This document shows, piece after piece, positions 1-8,248 of a stretch of DNA of 64,000 nt (positions are counted from its first letter, which is position 1; each line of letters starts with the position of its first letter). The DNA is from Paenibacillus sp. FSL H8-0079. GTDB taxonomy: Bacteria; Bacillota; Bacilli; Paenibacillales; Paenibacillaceae. A program made the position numbers and the translations under genes. Below the pieces are notes generated by a model. That model worked only from the letters and a program-made list of their open reading frames with translations, did no database searches and was not told the DNA's origin. The DNA lies in assembly GCF_037991315.1 (NCBI RefSeq), contig NZ_CP150300.1:434001-498000 (forward strand). Reading direction: 5' to 3'.

Positions 1-196
1 TCGTAATCGTTATAATGCCGAGCAGAGCATTAAAGGTGTTGAGCAGTATGATGAGACTACGACAGCGTATATGAAAGAACGGACCAATGGAGAACGAACG
101 ACCCCATGGTCCGAGCTAATGGCGAAGCGCCTGACTGAGCCAACACGGTTGCAGGTGAGACCGTTCCTGGAAGGCAAAGGATTTTTGAAGCGTTAA
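1..196 (+). CDS. 3' end of an unidentified gene (partial)
   Basis: An open frame enters from the left edge and stops at TAA (194-196), giving about 64 C-terminal residues ending in FLEGKGFLKR. The piece is polar and charged with no membrane segment. It is followed 17 bases later by a good rho-independent terminator, which supports it being the real end of a plus-strand gene. I do not recognise the family from this fragment. Confidence 0.6.
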   Translation, partial: RNRYNAEQSIKGVEQYDETTTAYMKERTNGERTTPWSELMAKRLTEPTRLQVRPFLEGKGFLKR

Positions 197-212
197 GATT
201 TATATATAGATT

Positions 213-250
213 AGAAGTCAGTCGGTGCGCAGCCGACTGGCTTCTTTGTG
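213..250 (+). terminator. rho-independent terminator of the partial gene
   Basis: Arms GAAGTCAGTCGG and CCGACTGGCTTC flank a short loop, with one G-T pair, and are followed by TTTGTG. It lies 17 bases after the stop codon. The stem is symmetric enough to act on the minus strand too, where the TatD-type gene also runs toward it. Confidence 0.75.
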
Positions 251-318
251 CTGAGCTGTAATGTGTTGTGCTGAGTTGGCAGGGCAAGCGAGTGTGCTTG
301 CTTCTACCTAATTTTGAA

Positions 319-1125
319 TTAAGTTAAGCCGTAGAAACGCTTCGTATTCTGATAAAAGAGACGGGCGGCCCGCTCAGTTCCCATGCCGGTGATCTCACTC
401 CAAGCCTGAATGACCTGTCTGGTCATGGCCGGGTGTGTCATTCTTCCCTGAAAAGGTCCTTCGAAGGGCCAAGGTCCGTCAGTCTCCGCCATGACTTGTT
501 CCGCTGGATATTGCCGGGCGAGTTCACGAATCTCTTCTTCATACCGAATATCCGGCGTGAAAGAGATGAAATAGCCGTTGTCCGCCATGCGCCTTACGGT
601 TTCGCGAGATCCTTTGAACCAGTGGAAATGAGCACGTCGGAACTGGTATTGCTCCAGTAGATCACAGACGATATCCGCATCTTCGTATACCGCATGAAGG
701 ACAAGTGGTTTGTTATGCTTTTTGGCGAGCTGGATGAAACGTTCGAGCAGCTCGATATACCCGCTCTGATCGAAGTGCTGCCCTGCCTGCTCAGCCTCCT
801 GACGGTTGTAATAGGGAAGACCGACTTCTCCTATGGCTGTGGCTTGTCCCATATGCTTCTCGATCCATTGGAAGAACAGATCCATTTCTGCAGTGGAAGG
901 CAGCTCCTGTTCCGGATGGAAACCGAAAGCCGGATAGATGGTGCGTGGATGTTGCTTTGCAAGCTCCAGATTGGCCTGGGCAGAAGAGAGGTTCATGGAC
1001 ACGGCGATGACTGCTTCGACTTGCTGAGACGGGAATGATAGCAGCATCTCACGTTGTTCGTCAGATGTATACTGATCGAAGTGAATGTGAGCATCAATCA
1101 ATGGTGCAAAAGCTTGAGAATGCAC
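319..1125 (-). CDS. TatD family metal-dependent hydrolase
   Basis: A 268-residue TIM-barrel hydrolase of the TatD family, whose members are metal-dependent DNases or phosphoesterases. Visible ligand motifs in order are DAHIHF near the N-terminus, GEVGLPY (metal-bridging Glu), LHAVYED, FHWFKGS, and AETDGPWPF in place of the usual ETD-PW motif. The length is typical. I place the start at the GTG at 1125: an AGGAGG sits 9 bases upstream (1135-1140), whereas the in-frame ATG at 1149 lies before that ribosome binding site and has none of its own. It stands alone, tail to tail with the preceding partial gene. The exact substrate cannot be told from sequence. Confidence 0.9.
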   Translation of the reverse strand: MHSQAFAPLIDAHIHFDQYTSDEQREMLLSFPSQQVEAVIAVSMNLSSAQANLELAKQHPRTIYPAFGFHPEQELPSTAEMDLFFQWIEKHMGQATAIGEVGLPYYNRQEAEQAGQHFDQSGYIELLERFIQLAKKHNKPLVLHAVYEDADIVCDLLEQYQFRRAHFHWFKGSRETVRRMADNGYFISFTPDIRYEEEIRELARQYPAEQVMAETDGPWPFEGPFQGRMTHPAMTRQVIQAWSEITGMGTERAARLFYQNTKRFYGLT

Positions 1126-1230
1126 GAGGGAATTCCTCCTTGTGTTCATTTATATTTTAACTATGTTACGTAGAATTTTTTATGGTGGATCACCCATTAA
1201 AGGAAAATAATAACTTAAAAACCCGCGCTA

Positions 1231-2139
1231 TCATGATAGGCGGGCTTTCTGCTGTTCTTCTCTCATCCACTGTGCAATCTGCCGTTTACGCTCAAGGAAT
1301 GCGGATTCCTCCGTAATTTCTTCTCGTCTTGGGCGATCAAAAGGAACATGTACCTCATGCAACACCGTTGCAGGTCGGTTGGATAATACATAGACTCGAT
1401 CCGCAAGCAGCAATGCTTCTTCGATGTTGTGGGTGATGAACAGCACCGAGCGGCGGTTCTGTTCCCAGATATCGAGCAGCCAGCGCTGCATGTCACTACG
1501 TGTCAGTGCATCCAGCGCGCTGAAAGGTTCGTCCAGCAGCATCAGTTCCTGCGGACTGAGCAGGGCACGCAAAAAGGCAGCACGCTGCTGCATTCCGCCC
1601 GACAGCATATGAGGATAGGCCTGCTCGAACCCGGCAAGTCCCACGCTGCTTAACCACTTTCGAGCCTCTGCAAGTGCTTCTGCCCGAGGGGGAGCATTTA
1701 TCGCTACTTCACCAGCAAGTAGTACATTATCTTCAATGGTACGCCATGGGAAAAGAGCGGGCTGTTGAGGCATATAACTAATCTTGCCACGCTGTCCCGT
1801 CACATCATGACCATTCATCAGCACTTGCCCTTCCTGTGGCTTCAGCAGACCGCCGACGATATGGAACAGGGTGCTTTTGCCGCAGCCAGAAGGACCAACG
1901 ATAGCGACAAACTCACCTTGCTCGACAGTCAGGGACAGGCCGTCCAGAACCGATAGCCTACTCCGTCGCTCGCGGAATGATGCATGAACATTAACAACGT
2001 CCAGTGCAGGTGGAACCGGAGCAGGAGTAGAATTGGCAGGCCGATCAGGTGTAGCCGGGTGAGGTTTTTCACCGTGCTTTGGCTCCAATGCACTTGCTCC
2101 TCGTCCAGGCTGGACTTGTTCGTCCTGTTGCCGATTCAT
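1231..2139 (-). CDS. thiZ: ABC transporter ATP-binding protein, thiamine-precursor type (ThiZ-like)
   Basis: A 302-residue ATPase energising the transporter whose other parts lie just upstream. Visible motifs are Walker [11 protein letters not shown]-loop PQQPALFPW, signature LSGGMQQR, Walker B LMLLDEPFSALD, and switch His in FITHNIEEAL. The first 45 or so residues are a proline-rich hydrophilic extension unusual for the family. The start is the ATG at 2139, preceded by AGGAAGT at normal spacing. A longer frame runs up to 2352 but overlaps the permease gene and has no ribosome site. It is the last gene of the riboswitch-controlled operon, 38 bases after thiX. The nitrate/taurine/HMP-type ATPases are similar, so the substrate is assigned from the TPP riboswitch and neighbours. 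Confidence 0.88.
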   Translation of the reverse strand: MNRQQDEQVQPGRGASALEPKHGEKPHPATPDRPANSTPAPVPPALDVVNVHASFRERRSRLSVLDGLSLTVEQGEFVAIVGPSGCGKSTLFHIVGGLLKPQEGQVLMNGHDVTGQRGKISYMPQQPALFPWRTIEDNVLLAGEVAINAPPRAEALAEARKWLSSVGLAGFEQAYPHMLSGGMQQRAAFLRALLSPQELMLLDEPFSALDALTRSDMQRWLLDIWEQNRRSVLFITHNIEEALLLADRVYVLSNRPATVLHEVHVPFDRPRREEITEESAFLERKRQIAQWMREEQQKARLS

Positions 2140-2177
2140 ATGATCATCACTTCCTAATATACAGATTACATGCTTTA

Positions 2178-2936
2178 CTACCGCTTCTGTGGTCGCCAGC
2201 GTACGAGCAGCTTCTCCAGCAGCGCAATGAACAGGAAGAGCAGCAAGCTGAGCGCGACAATAATCATGATCGCCACGAATAGGCGATCCGTGCGATAAGC
2301 TGACTTTTGCAGCATCATATAATAACCAATACCCTTGTCTGCACCAATCCATTCGGCGATGATGGCACCCATCACGCTATAGGTAGCGGCGATTTTGACA
2401 CCGGAGAACACGGATGGCAGGGCATGGGGGAGCTCCAGCTTCCAGAAGATATGACGACGCTTGGCACCAGCCATGCGCATATAGTTCATCATGGCCGCGT
2501 CAGTACGTGTCAGGCCATCCATGGCCGCCACCGCAACGGGGAAGAAGCAGACGAGGATGATGGTAATCAGTTTGGGCAACAGCCCGAATCCGAACCAGAT
2601 TAACAGGAGCGGCGCGAGCGCGATGGTCGGAATATTTTGACTAAGAATAAGTAAAGGATACAGGGCTGACTTGAGAAAAGGGACCAAATGCAGCACCATA
2701 GCAATCAGTAATCCAACCGCGGTGCCAGCAGCGAATCCGATCAGCGTTAATTGAATGGTAGCAGAGGCGTGCATGACAAGTCGCTCGGCCTGTGTTGCCG
2801 CTTCGCGGGCGATATCGGACGGTGCGGGCAGCATCCATTTCTCAATATGGAATAGGGAGACGGCTCCCTGCCATATTGCTATAAAGAGAATAACCGCCAC
2901 AATGGGCGGCCATACGCTTTTGAAATAGGCATGCAT
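2178..2936 (-). CDS. thiX: ABC transporter permease, HMP/thiamine precursor type (ThiX-like)
   Basis: A 252-residue integral membrane protein with about six hydrophobic segments and the binding-protein-dependent permease loop (MAGAKRRHIFWKLELPHALP, the EAA-type motif) that docks on the ATPase. It belongs to the SsuC/TauC/ThiX class. Its ATG overlaps the stop of the upstream gene by one base (TAATG at 2936), so translation is coupled. With ThiY and ThiZ it should import a pyrimidine precursor of thiamine such as hydroxymethylpyrimidine or formylaminopyrimidine. The substrate is inferred from the riboswitch. Confidence 0.9.
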   Translation of the reverse strand: MHAYFKSVWPPIVAVILFIAIWQGAVSLFHIEKWMLPAPSDIAREAATQAERLVMHASATIQLTLIGFAAGTAVGLLIAMVLHLVPFLKSALYPLLILSQNIPTIALAPLLLIWFGFGLLPKLITIILVCFFPVAVAAMDGLTRTDAAMMNYMRMAGAKRRHIFWKLELPHALPSVFSGVKIAATYSVMGAIIAEWIGADKGIGYYMMLQKSAYRTDRLFVAIMIIVALSLLLFLFIALLEKLLVRWRPQKR

Positions 2937-3226
2937 TAGCGATATTTCTCCGTCAGGGTATCCATGCTGAAGCCAGAAGGGCTATGGGCAATCTTGATCT
3001 GGGAGATGATGCTTGGGCTGCCAGCCTCCACGAGTACCTCGTGCATTTTACGGACAACCTCCAGCAGTTCCTCCAGTTCCCCCTCCATCGTGGTGTCGAG
3101 CGCGTTCACCTGATACTTCAGGCCAGATTGCTGAATAACTTCAATGGCGCGATCTACGTAAGGGTAAGAGTTCTCGCCATTTGGCGTTTTCGGAATAACT
3201 TGAATGCTAAGTAATGTGCTTGCCAT
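2936..3226 (-). CDS. thiamine-binding protein, MTH1187/YkoF family
   Basis: A 96-residue protein of the MTH1187/YkoF (DUF77) family, small alpha-beta proteins that bind thiamine or its precursors in the cytoplasm. The sequence has the typical opening (LLSIQVIPKTPNGE, then YPYVDRAIEVIQQSGLKYQV) and the later segment GSPSIISQIKIAH. AAAGGAG precedes the ATG at 3226. It lies between the binding protein and permease genes of the TPP-controlled operon, so it probably buffers or delivers the imported pyrimidine. It is preceded by a 263-base gap that holds a structured repeat in the same orientation. Confidence 0.9.
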   Translation of the reverse strand: MASTLLSIQVIPKTPNGENSYPYVDRAIEVIQQSGLKYQVNALDTTMEGELEELLEVVRKMHEVLVEAGSPSIISQIKIAHSPSGFSMDTLTEKYR

Positions 3227-3302
3227 GAGAGATCACGGCTCCTTTCGTGATAAATTGCATGAATTGAACCAGATTTACACTTATAACTTCGATTGCAGTA
3301 CC

Positions 3303-3457
3303 CTCTTCCGATCGCTGTTATCCCCAGATTTTTTTTGATTCCCTTTCTCTAAAGGGAAAATCCGGTGATAGCGTATGCTTCCGATGCAGCTTTCTTTCAG
3401 AAAGCTTTTAGGAGACCGCTTCGCTTTTTTACGTTATTTCTGTCCTCTCCGTCCTCG
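3303..3457 (-). repeat. structured intergenic repeat, copy 1 of 3
   Basis: Read on the minus strand, this stretch matches the plus-strand repeats near 18710 and 28053. Shared blocks are the GAAGCGAAGCGGTC core and the 3' half GGGGATAACAGCGATC. The central hairpin (GGATTTTCCCTTT, loop, AAAGGGAATC, then a tract of A and ATCT/ATCC) is almost identical to copy 2. This copy carries an extra small hairpin (AGCTTTC/GAAAGCT). The 5' block is degraded (GAGGACGGAGAGGAC). It lies inside the thiamine operon, between thiY and the MTH1187-type gene, about 77 bases before that gene's start, in the transcribed sense. Confidence 0.75.
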
Positions 3458-3489
3458 TGTAAATATTAAGTTCGTTTTATATGAGAATT

Positions 3490-4530
3490 TTATTGGGGTA
3501 AAAACTCGTTCGTATATGCTTTGCTCACATCGATCTGTTCATCCAGCAGTTTTTTGCTAAACATCCAGTCGGTGTAGTTCTGCCACACTTCCTGTTTTTG
3601 TTCTCCCCAGCGTGGGGCGTCATCTGTGTACTTGGGACTGAGCCACTTCTGGCTTGCTAGTACCAATTCCTTGTCCAGATCCGGTACAGCTTTGATCAGA
3701 ATGTTCGCTGCGTCTTCGGGATGATCAATCGCATATTGATACCCTTCGGAAGTGGCTTTCAGGAATGCTTTCACCAGCTCAGGGTCGTTCTGAATCGTCT
3801 GTTCGTTTGTCACGAGGACAGGCGTGTAATAATCCAGTGCATCTGAATAATCTTTCACGTATAACATGTCGATCGGTTCCCCGCGCAGTTCGGCTTCAAT
3901 ACCTGTCCAAGCGTAGAAAATCCACGCGAAATCAATGTCCCGTTTTACTGCAGTGAAAAAGTCAGCGTCACCCATGTTAATGTTTTTTACTTTGGATACA
4001 TCGGCGCCTTCGCCTTCCATAATGGATTGCATCACGGCTTCTTCCACTGGGGAACCCCAACCGCCATAGGTTTTACCTTCAAAATCTTTCGGCGATTTGA
4101 TATTCCGATCCGCCGGAGCAGCGAACCCGGATGTATTATGCTGAATAACTGCTGCAATGGAGACGAGTGGGACACCCTGTGTGCGGGCTTGAGTTACACT
4201 CTCCTGATAGCTTACACCAAAAGGCACTTCATTCGATGCAACCATCGTATCTGCGCCACCGGCACCTGGTTGAACAATCTCAACATTCAAGCCTGCGGCC
4301 TTGTAAAAACCTTGATCCACGGCCGCATACAGGCCGGTATGATTCGTATTCGGTGTCCAGTCGAGCACCACTTTAATATCTTTCAGGGCGAAAGTGTCAC
4401 CTTCGTTGCTGCTTTCCGTATTGGTGTTGCCGTTCTGTGCTGCCGGGGCAGCTTCTTTGCCGCCACATGCGGCTACCGTCACCAGTAGTACGCATAAGAG
4501 CAACAGTCCCATTGTTTTACGCCAATTCAT
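3490..4530 (-). CDS. thiY: thiamine-precursor ABC transporter substrate-binding lipoprotein (ThiY, NMT1/THI5-like)
   Basis: A 346-residue lipoprotein: a short basic N-terminus, a hydrophobic stretch, and a lipobox ending VAAC at about residue 22, then a Gly/Asn/Ser linker. The mature part begins IKVVLDWTPNTNHTGLYAA, the hallmark opening of the NMT1/THI5-like binding proteins for pyrimidine precursors of thiamine, followed by VEIVQPGAGGADTMVASNEVPFGVSYQE. The ATG at 4530 is preceded by GAAGGAGAG at good spacing. The longer frame to 4599 adds a non-signal N-terminus and is rejected. It is the first gene of the operon, behind the TPP riboswitch. Confidence 0.93.
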   Translation of the reverse strand: MNWRKTMGLLLLCVLLVTVAACGGKEAAPAAQNGNTNTESSNEGDTFALKDIKVVLDWTPNTNHTGLYAAVDQGFYKAAGLNVEIVQPGAGGADTMVASNEVPFGVSYQESVTQARTQGVPLVSIAAVIQHNTSGFAAPADRNIKSPKDFEGKTYGGWGSPVEEAVMQSIMEGEGADVSKVKNINMGDADFFTAVKRDIDFAWIFYAWTGIEAELRGEPIDMLYVKDYSDALDYYTPVLVTNEQTIQNDPELVKAFLKATSEGYQYAIDHPEDAANILIKAVPDLDKELVLASQKWLSPKYTDDAPRWGEQKQEVWQNYTDWMFSKKLLDEQIDVSKAYTNEFLPQ

Positions 4531-4768
4531 GTTTGATTCTCTCCTTCGGTATGTCCGGCCGATTGGCACGGTGTACTCCTTGGCTTCATATCCAATCATC
4601 TTGCATAAATCGACAGATTTATACCAGTTGAGATCTGGATGACGTTATTTTTGAACGTAAGTAAAACGTCCATCGATGTCATTCAAGGAAGCCAGACCGC
4701 GTTTAGCGGCAGTTTTTCTTGCCATATCAGGAAGGTGATGCTTCCAAACTTATACTTCTGATAGTAAC

Positions 4769-4796
4769 AAAAAAAGCGCCCCGTATTCCGGGACGC
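4769..4796 (-). terminator. riboswitch terminator of the thiamine operon
   Basis: On the minus strand GCGTCCCG, loop GAATA, CGGGGCGC (8 pairs with one G-T) is followed by seven U. It lies between the TPP aptamer and thiY, the standard place for a transcription-attenuation platform. A second hairpin (CAGCC/GGCTG, extended by wobbles, about 4816-4840) lies between aptamer and terminator and may be the competing or linking structure. Confidence 0.85.
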
Positions 4797-4851
4797 GTGC
4801 AGGCGTTAGAGAGGTGGCGTGCAGCCATAGGGCTGTGCCATTTCGATATAC

Positions 4852-4946
4852 TCCGATTCCTACGCTGGCATGATCCAGATCAGGTCTAAGGGTTAGTATC
4901 TTGGTGGGATACACTCTCAGCCGGCCAATTCCGACTCCCCTGGGAA
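4852..4946 (-). promoter_or_regulatory. TPP riboswitch (THI element)
   Basis: On the minus strand the conserved blocks appear in order: GGGGAGTCGGAAT, GGCTGAGAG, CCCTTAGACCTGATCTGG, ATCATGCCAGCGTAGGAA. These are the universally conserved parts of the thiamine pyrophosphate aptamer. The terminator just downstream indicates that TPP binding switches the thiYXZ operon off. This settles the substrate class of the transporter. Confidence 0.97.
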
Positions 4947-4976
4947 ACTATGAAGTTACGGGCATTACTAGGTGTT

Positions 4977-5005
4977 ATTATAGGCCAGTGGGTGGAACGT
5001 GTCCA
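4977..5005 (-). promoter_or_regulatory. sigma-A promoter of the thiamine operon
   Basis: On the minus strand TGGACA (5000-5005), a 17-base spacer and TATAAT (4977-4982) are seen. The predicted start near 4970 lies about 25 bases before the TPP aptamer. It is a near-consensus promoter in exactly the expected place. Confidence 0.8.
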
Positions 5006-5111
5006 GTCAGGAACTGGATAGCGTGCGGTCGAGTGGAGCATGCCATCCATCAAAGGAATTACACAGGTTACTATTGAACCGTCCTAATTGTTCACGCTCT
5101 AGCTGATGTAC

Positions 5112-5498
5112 TTAACGTTGGAAGAATTCGATCCATTCTTTCTCCGGACCATAGATGAAGAAATAACGGTAACCGTTAGGCAGTGTAATGATTTCTCCAT
5201 CGATAAATTCGGCTTCGGTGGCTTGGATGCGTTTGTACTCAGAATCAAGGTCATCCACATGGATGGCAAAATGGTGCACAGTTCCTTCGGCAGGCAGCTT
5301 GTCGCTGTACCCTTGAATTAACTCTATTTCAGTCTCATTGCTGCCATTGAAGCCGAGAAAGGCAAGCTGAATGACGCCGTTTGTATGCGTTACCCGGTCT
5401 TTCAGTTCCAGTCCAACAACCTCCGTATAGAAACGGAGTGTAGTATCCAGATCACGAACGGCAATGCCGACGTGGTCGATGCGCTTTTGAAAACTCAT
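5112..5498 (-). CDS. VOC family protein (glyoxalase/bleomycin-resistance fold)
   Basis: A 128-residue single vicinal-oxygen-chelate domain pair. Visible features are IDHVGIAVRDLDTTLRFYTEVVGLEL (first beta-alpha-beta module, metal-ligand His in DHVGI), then HHFAIHVDDLD (second His) and the C-terminal FFIYGPEKEWIEFFQR with the usual metal-ligand Glu. It resembles methylmalonyl-CoA epimerase and glyoxalase I, but the exact reaction is not determinable. AAGGGGGAT precedes the ATG. It appears monocistronic and convergent to nothing nearby. Confidence 0.85.
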   Translation of the reverse strand: MSFQKRIDHVGIAVRDLDTTLRFYTEVVGLELKDRVTHTNGVIQLAFLGFNGSNETEIELIQGYSDKLPAEGTVHHFAIHVDDLDSEYKRIQATEAEFIDGEIITLPNGYRYFFIYGPEKEWIEFFQR

Positions 5499-5722
5499 CG
5501 AAGTAATCCCCCTTATGATCCGTGAATGTATTCGGCCAATATTTCCCTTACATAATAAGGAGTATGATAGATTTATAAAACCTAGTTGTCAAGTGGGGAT
5601 TATTGATATATGCACGTGTGAAATTGAGCTGTAGTAACCATCCAATGATTATGTAGTTCACAGAACGTTCACTTATGTGGGGGTATCCATGATCTCTATA
5701 ATTGTCAAAGTAAACAGAGAGG

Positions 5723-6217
5723 ATGAGAGAATTGCCAACAAGCAAGAAGGAACAAATTATTTTCGGATTAATGATGTGTACAGGGATGGTCGTGGTCATG
5801 ATGTTCTTCAATCTATGGCACAGTGGGTTACTCGGCAAGATGTCCCCGCTTGAGATACTGCTTCAATTCATATTATGTTTTGTCATCGCGTTTTTGGTGG
5901 AGTCTTTCATTGTTGGCTCTGTGGCGAGAAAGATTGCATTCTCCTTGCCCTTTGACAAGTCCAACAAGATTCTTGGTGTGCTCGCCATGTCATTTTTCAT
6001 GGTGATTGGCATGGTTCTGATCATGTCCTTGTATGGGATGATTTCGGCTTATCTTGCGAATCAGTTAAGTGGGGGTTCCATATTCCATACGTACCTTCAT
6101 ACGATCGCTCGTAACTTCAGCCTGGCGCTTCCATATCAGTTAATTATTCTGGGACCACTCGTGCGGTATGTATTCGGTAAATTCATTAGGGAAAAGGCTA
6201 CTGTCGTCGTGTCTTAA
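5723..6217 (+). CDS. DUF2798-type membrane protein
   Basis: A 164-residue protein with four hydrophobic segments (about residues 10-32, 42-68, 84-108 and 130-155) separated by short charged loops, resembling the DUF2798 family of uncharacterised bacterial membrane proteins. GAGAGG lies directly against the ATG at 5723, so the true start may be the in-frame TTG at 5732, nine bases downstream of that site. No operon partner is seen. Function unknown. Confidence 0.75.
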   Translation: MRELPTSKKEQIIFGLMMCTGMVVVMMFFNLWHSGLLGKMSPLEILLQFILCFVIAFLVESFIVGSVARKIAFSLPFDKSNKILGVLAMSFFMVIGMVLIMSLYGMISAYLANQLSGGSIFHTYLHTIARNFSLALPYQLIILGPLVRYVFGKFIREKATVVVS

Positions 6218-6322
6218 AAATGGAATAAGGCATGTTGGTTTCTAAGGTGTTCAGCAATGTCTCGCATTCGAGAAAGTATTTCCTGGGCAATCTTGTGCAA
6301 ATGAATAAATCGTATTATAGCG

Positions 6323-6517
6323 TTAACGAATCAAGAACACCTTATTAGGCCAGTTTTTAGGGAATGAAAAATCTAACGAATCTCAGCGGCGTTATTATGC
6401 AAAAAAACTGCAACGAGACCTTAAATTTTGATAACTACCTAACAATAAAGTCTCTAGGATTCGTTAGATTTCAAACATGCAGAAATGGATGCGAACAACT
6501 TGTGCTAGGTTCGTTAG
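6323..6517. repeat. palindromic array of four 24-base repeats
   Basis: Four 24-base units share the start CTAACGAA(T/C)C and mostly the end TTATT. Copies at 6323-6346 and 6373-6396 are on the plus strand, and copies at 6444-6467 and 6494-6517 are on the minus strand. The spacing within each pair is exactly 50 bases, so the whole is an imperfect inverted repeat with a loop of about 47 bases. It sits in the 407-base gap between a plus-strand and a minus-strand gene. No coding signal is seen in the gap. Confidence 0.75.
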
Positions 6518-6532
6518 AACAGAATAACGCTA

Positions 6533-6570
6533 CAAAAAAATGTCCACCGTCAAGTCATGACAGCGGACAT
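6533..6570 (-). terminator. terminator of the MFS gene
   Basis: On the minus strand ATGTCCGC-TGTCA and TGAC-GGTGGACAT form a long stem followed by a run of seven U. It lies about 55 bases after the MFS stop codon. Confidence 0.8.
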
Positions 6571-6624
6571 CTCGATTTCTTTAATAGGTAATTCTAATTC
6601 TTAGGACTGCCTCGACGCATAACG

Positions 6625-7860
6625 TTAAGTTGCTGGATCGGCCACATGTTTGTTCTGCCATTGATACGTGATCACACTAATGACAAGTAGGCCAACTGCA
6701 AAGATGGCAAGCATCCATGCAGACTGATTAACCTCCAAATGATCAAGACTCCATCCCGTCGTCAAAGGTAGAATGGCACCGCCAACTCCACCTGAGGCAA
6801 TCAAAATGCTGGGCGTGGATTCTTCGGTTCCTGGCAGCAGTTTACTGGCGAAGACAAGGGCAATGGAGAAAATGCCTGACATCGCAAGTCCAAGCAGTAA
6901 GATAATGAGAAATGCAGACCAGATTTGGTTTGTAAATGGAAATACCATTAATAAGAGAACAGATGCGAGACAACTGTACAGGACATAGACGCGGTATTGG
7001 AATTTCTCTGCGATATACCCGGCGAAGAGTCTTCCCACAGACATGGCAATCCAGAAACAGGTGACGCTAAGCGCTGCTCCGGCTTCCTTCATGTTCATTT
7101 TCTCAATCAGGATCGCTGGCATGAAGTTCGCAAGACTCATCTCCGTGCCAACGTATAGGAAGAAGAACAGGACGAATAGTACTAGCAGAGTCAGGTTACG
7201 TCCGCGATAGGTTGGGCCGGATGAACTGGCAGGTGCGGTGTGCATCTCACCCGATGTTCCAGCAGAGTGCGTATGTACCGAAGCATGATTTGAACCTCGT
7301 CGATCCAGCACCTGGTCTAGCTCACCGAATGATCCTTTCGCCCAGAATATAAAGGTTAGTGCTGCGCAGATCGCAACAACGAGAAAGGAAAGGCGCCAGT
7401 ATCCGGCAGCAATCAGACCACTGGCAATGAGCGGCATGACCATCGCCCCGATTCCGAATAACACTTCCAGTCGACTCATGGCAACGGCCGTATTGTCTTT
7501 GATTGCAGCGATGATAATGGTGCCAATGACAGCTTCAACCATTCCGAATCCAAAGCCGGCTGCGGGTGCGATGACGAACATCCAGCCCCATGGTGGCAAC
7601 AGCATGTAGGATAATTCTGCAATACAGAGCAACCCTGTGGCGATTAACAGACCTCCCCGTTTACCGAAACGTCTGTTCAGCCATGGGGATAACAATACAC
7701 CACCTAGGAATCCGGCAAATTGAGCGAAGATCAGCGTTCCGCCTTGGCTATAATCTTTGCCGTAATGTTCAAGTGCAACCGGTAGAATGGAACCGAGTAC
7801 AACGTGTGCCAGTCCAATCAGGAAATAGGACAGACATCCGATCCACAGTAATTTTTTCAT
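6625..7860 (-). CDS. MFS transporter
   Basis: A 411-residue major facilitator with about twelve hydrophobic segments. The cytoplasmic loop between helices 2 and 3 carries the MFS signature (LNRRFGKRGGLL). A central hydrophilic loop of about 45 residues (His/Ser/Thr rich) separates the two six-helix halves. It resembles the FucP/NarK-like sugar or YfkF-type permeases, but substrate assignment is not possible. AAGGAG precedes the ATG at 7860. Single gene with its own terminator. Confidence 0.88.
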   Translation of the reverse strand: MKKLLWIGCLSYFLIGLAHVVLGSILPVALEHYGKDYSQGGTLIFAQFAGFLGGVLLSPWLNRRFGKRGGLLIATGLLCIAELSYMLLPPWGWMFVIAPAAGFGFGMVEAVIGTIIIAAIKDNTAVAMSRLEVLFGIGAMVMPLIASGLIAAGYWRLSFLVVAICAALTFIFWAKGSFGELDQVLDRRGSNHASVHTHSAGTSGEMHTAPASSSGPTYRGRNLTLLVLFVLFFFLYVGTEMSLANFMPAILIEKMNMKEAGAALSVTCFWIAMSVGRLFAGYIAEKFQYRVYVLYSCLASVLLLMVFPFTNQIWSAFLIILLLGLAMSGIFSIALVFASKLLPGTEESTPSILIASGGVGGAILPLTTGWSLDHLEVNQSAWMLAIFAVGLLVISVITYQWQNKHVADPAT

Positions 7861-7982
7861 AACGAACTCCTTCTACTTATATACATAAATTGAGAATCAG
7901 AATAAAGCGTAATCATGGAGACAAAGTCTATCATAACAGGACATGTCAAGTTGTGCCATGAATTCCTGATCGATACAGAAGG

Positions 7983-8012
7983 TTGCAATTTGGTCTGACG
8001 ATCGTATATACT
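7983..8012 (+). promoter_or_regulatory. probable promoter of the serS leader
   Basis: TTGCAA (7983-7988) and TATACT (8007-8012) are separated by 18 bases, placing transcription start near 8019 and giving a leader of about 230 bases that contains the T-box. Confidence 0.55.
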
Positions 8013-8029
8013 GAGACACAACAATTACA

Positions 8030-8226
8030 GATCGGACCATGCCGTTGAAGAGCATCCAACTCGGAGGCGTTTTCGCCAGGGGAGCGATATTTCCCCAAGT
8101 TAACCGGAACCGCCCGTTATCGCGGACCAAGAGGCTGGAAGCAGGATATCCTGATTCAGCAAGTTGGGTGGCACCGCGAGCAGAGCGCTCCTCGTCCCAA
8201 GGGATGAGGGCGCTCTTTGCATTTTT
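8030..8226 (+). promoter_or_regulatory. T-box leader of serS
   Basis: The conserved antiterminator sequence GGGTGGCACCGCG is at 8166-8178. It is followed by a strong terminator (8182-8216) with arms AGAGCGC/GCGCTCT and CCTCGTCCC/GGGATGAGG and a T-rich tail. A stem (GCTG..CAGGATATCCTG..CAGC) precedes it, as expected for stem III. Uncharged tRNA-Ser should stabilise the antiterminator. I could not assign the specifier codon with confidence. Confidence 0.92.
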
Positions 8227-8248
8227 ACAGCCAAAGGAGACGGTGACC

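Noticed and set aside
2140..2352. Upstream extension of the ThiZ frame
   Set aside because: It overlaps the thiX gene and precedes a proper ribosome site at 2148-2154.
6323..6517. Possible CRISPR array
   Set aside because: Repeats occur in two opposite orientations and only four copies exist, with no cas genes; a CRISPR needs direct repeats.
8039..8248. N-terminal extension of the serS frame
   Set aside because: This stretch is the T-box leader with its terminator; AAAGGAGA and the ATG at 8249 give the real start.
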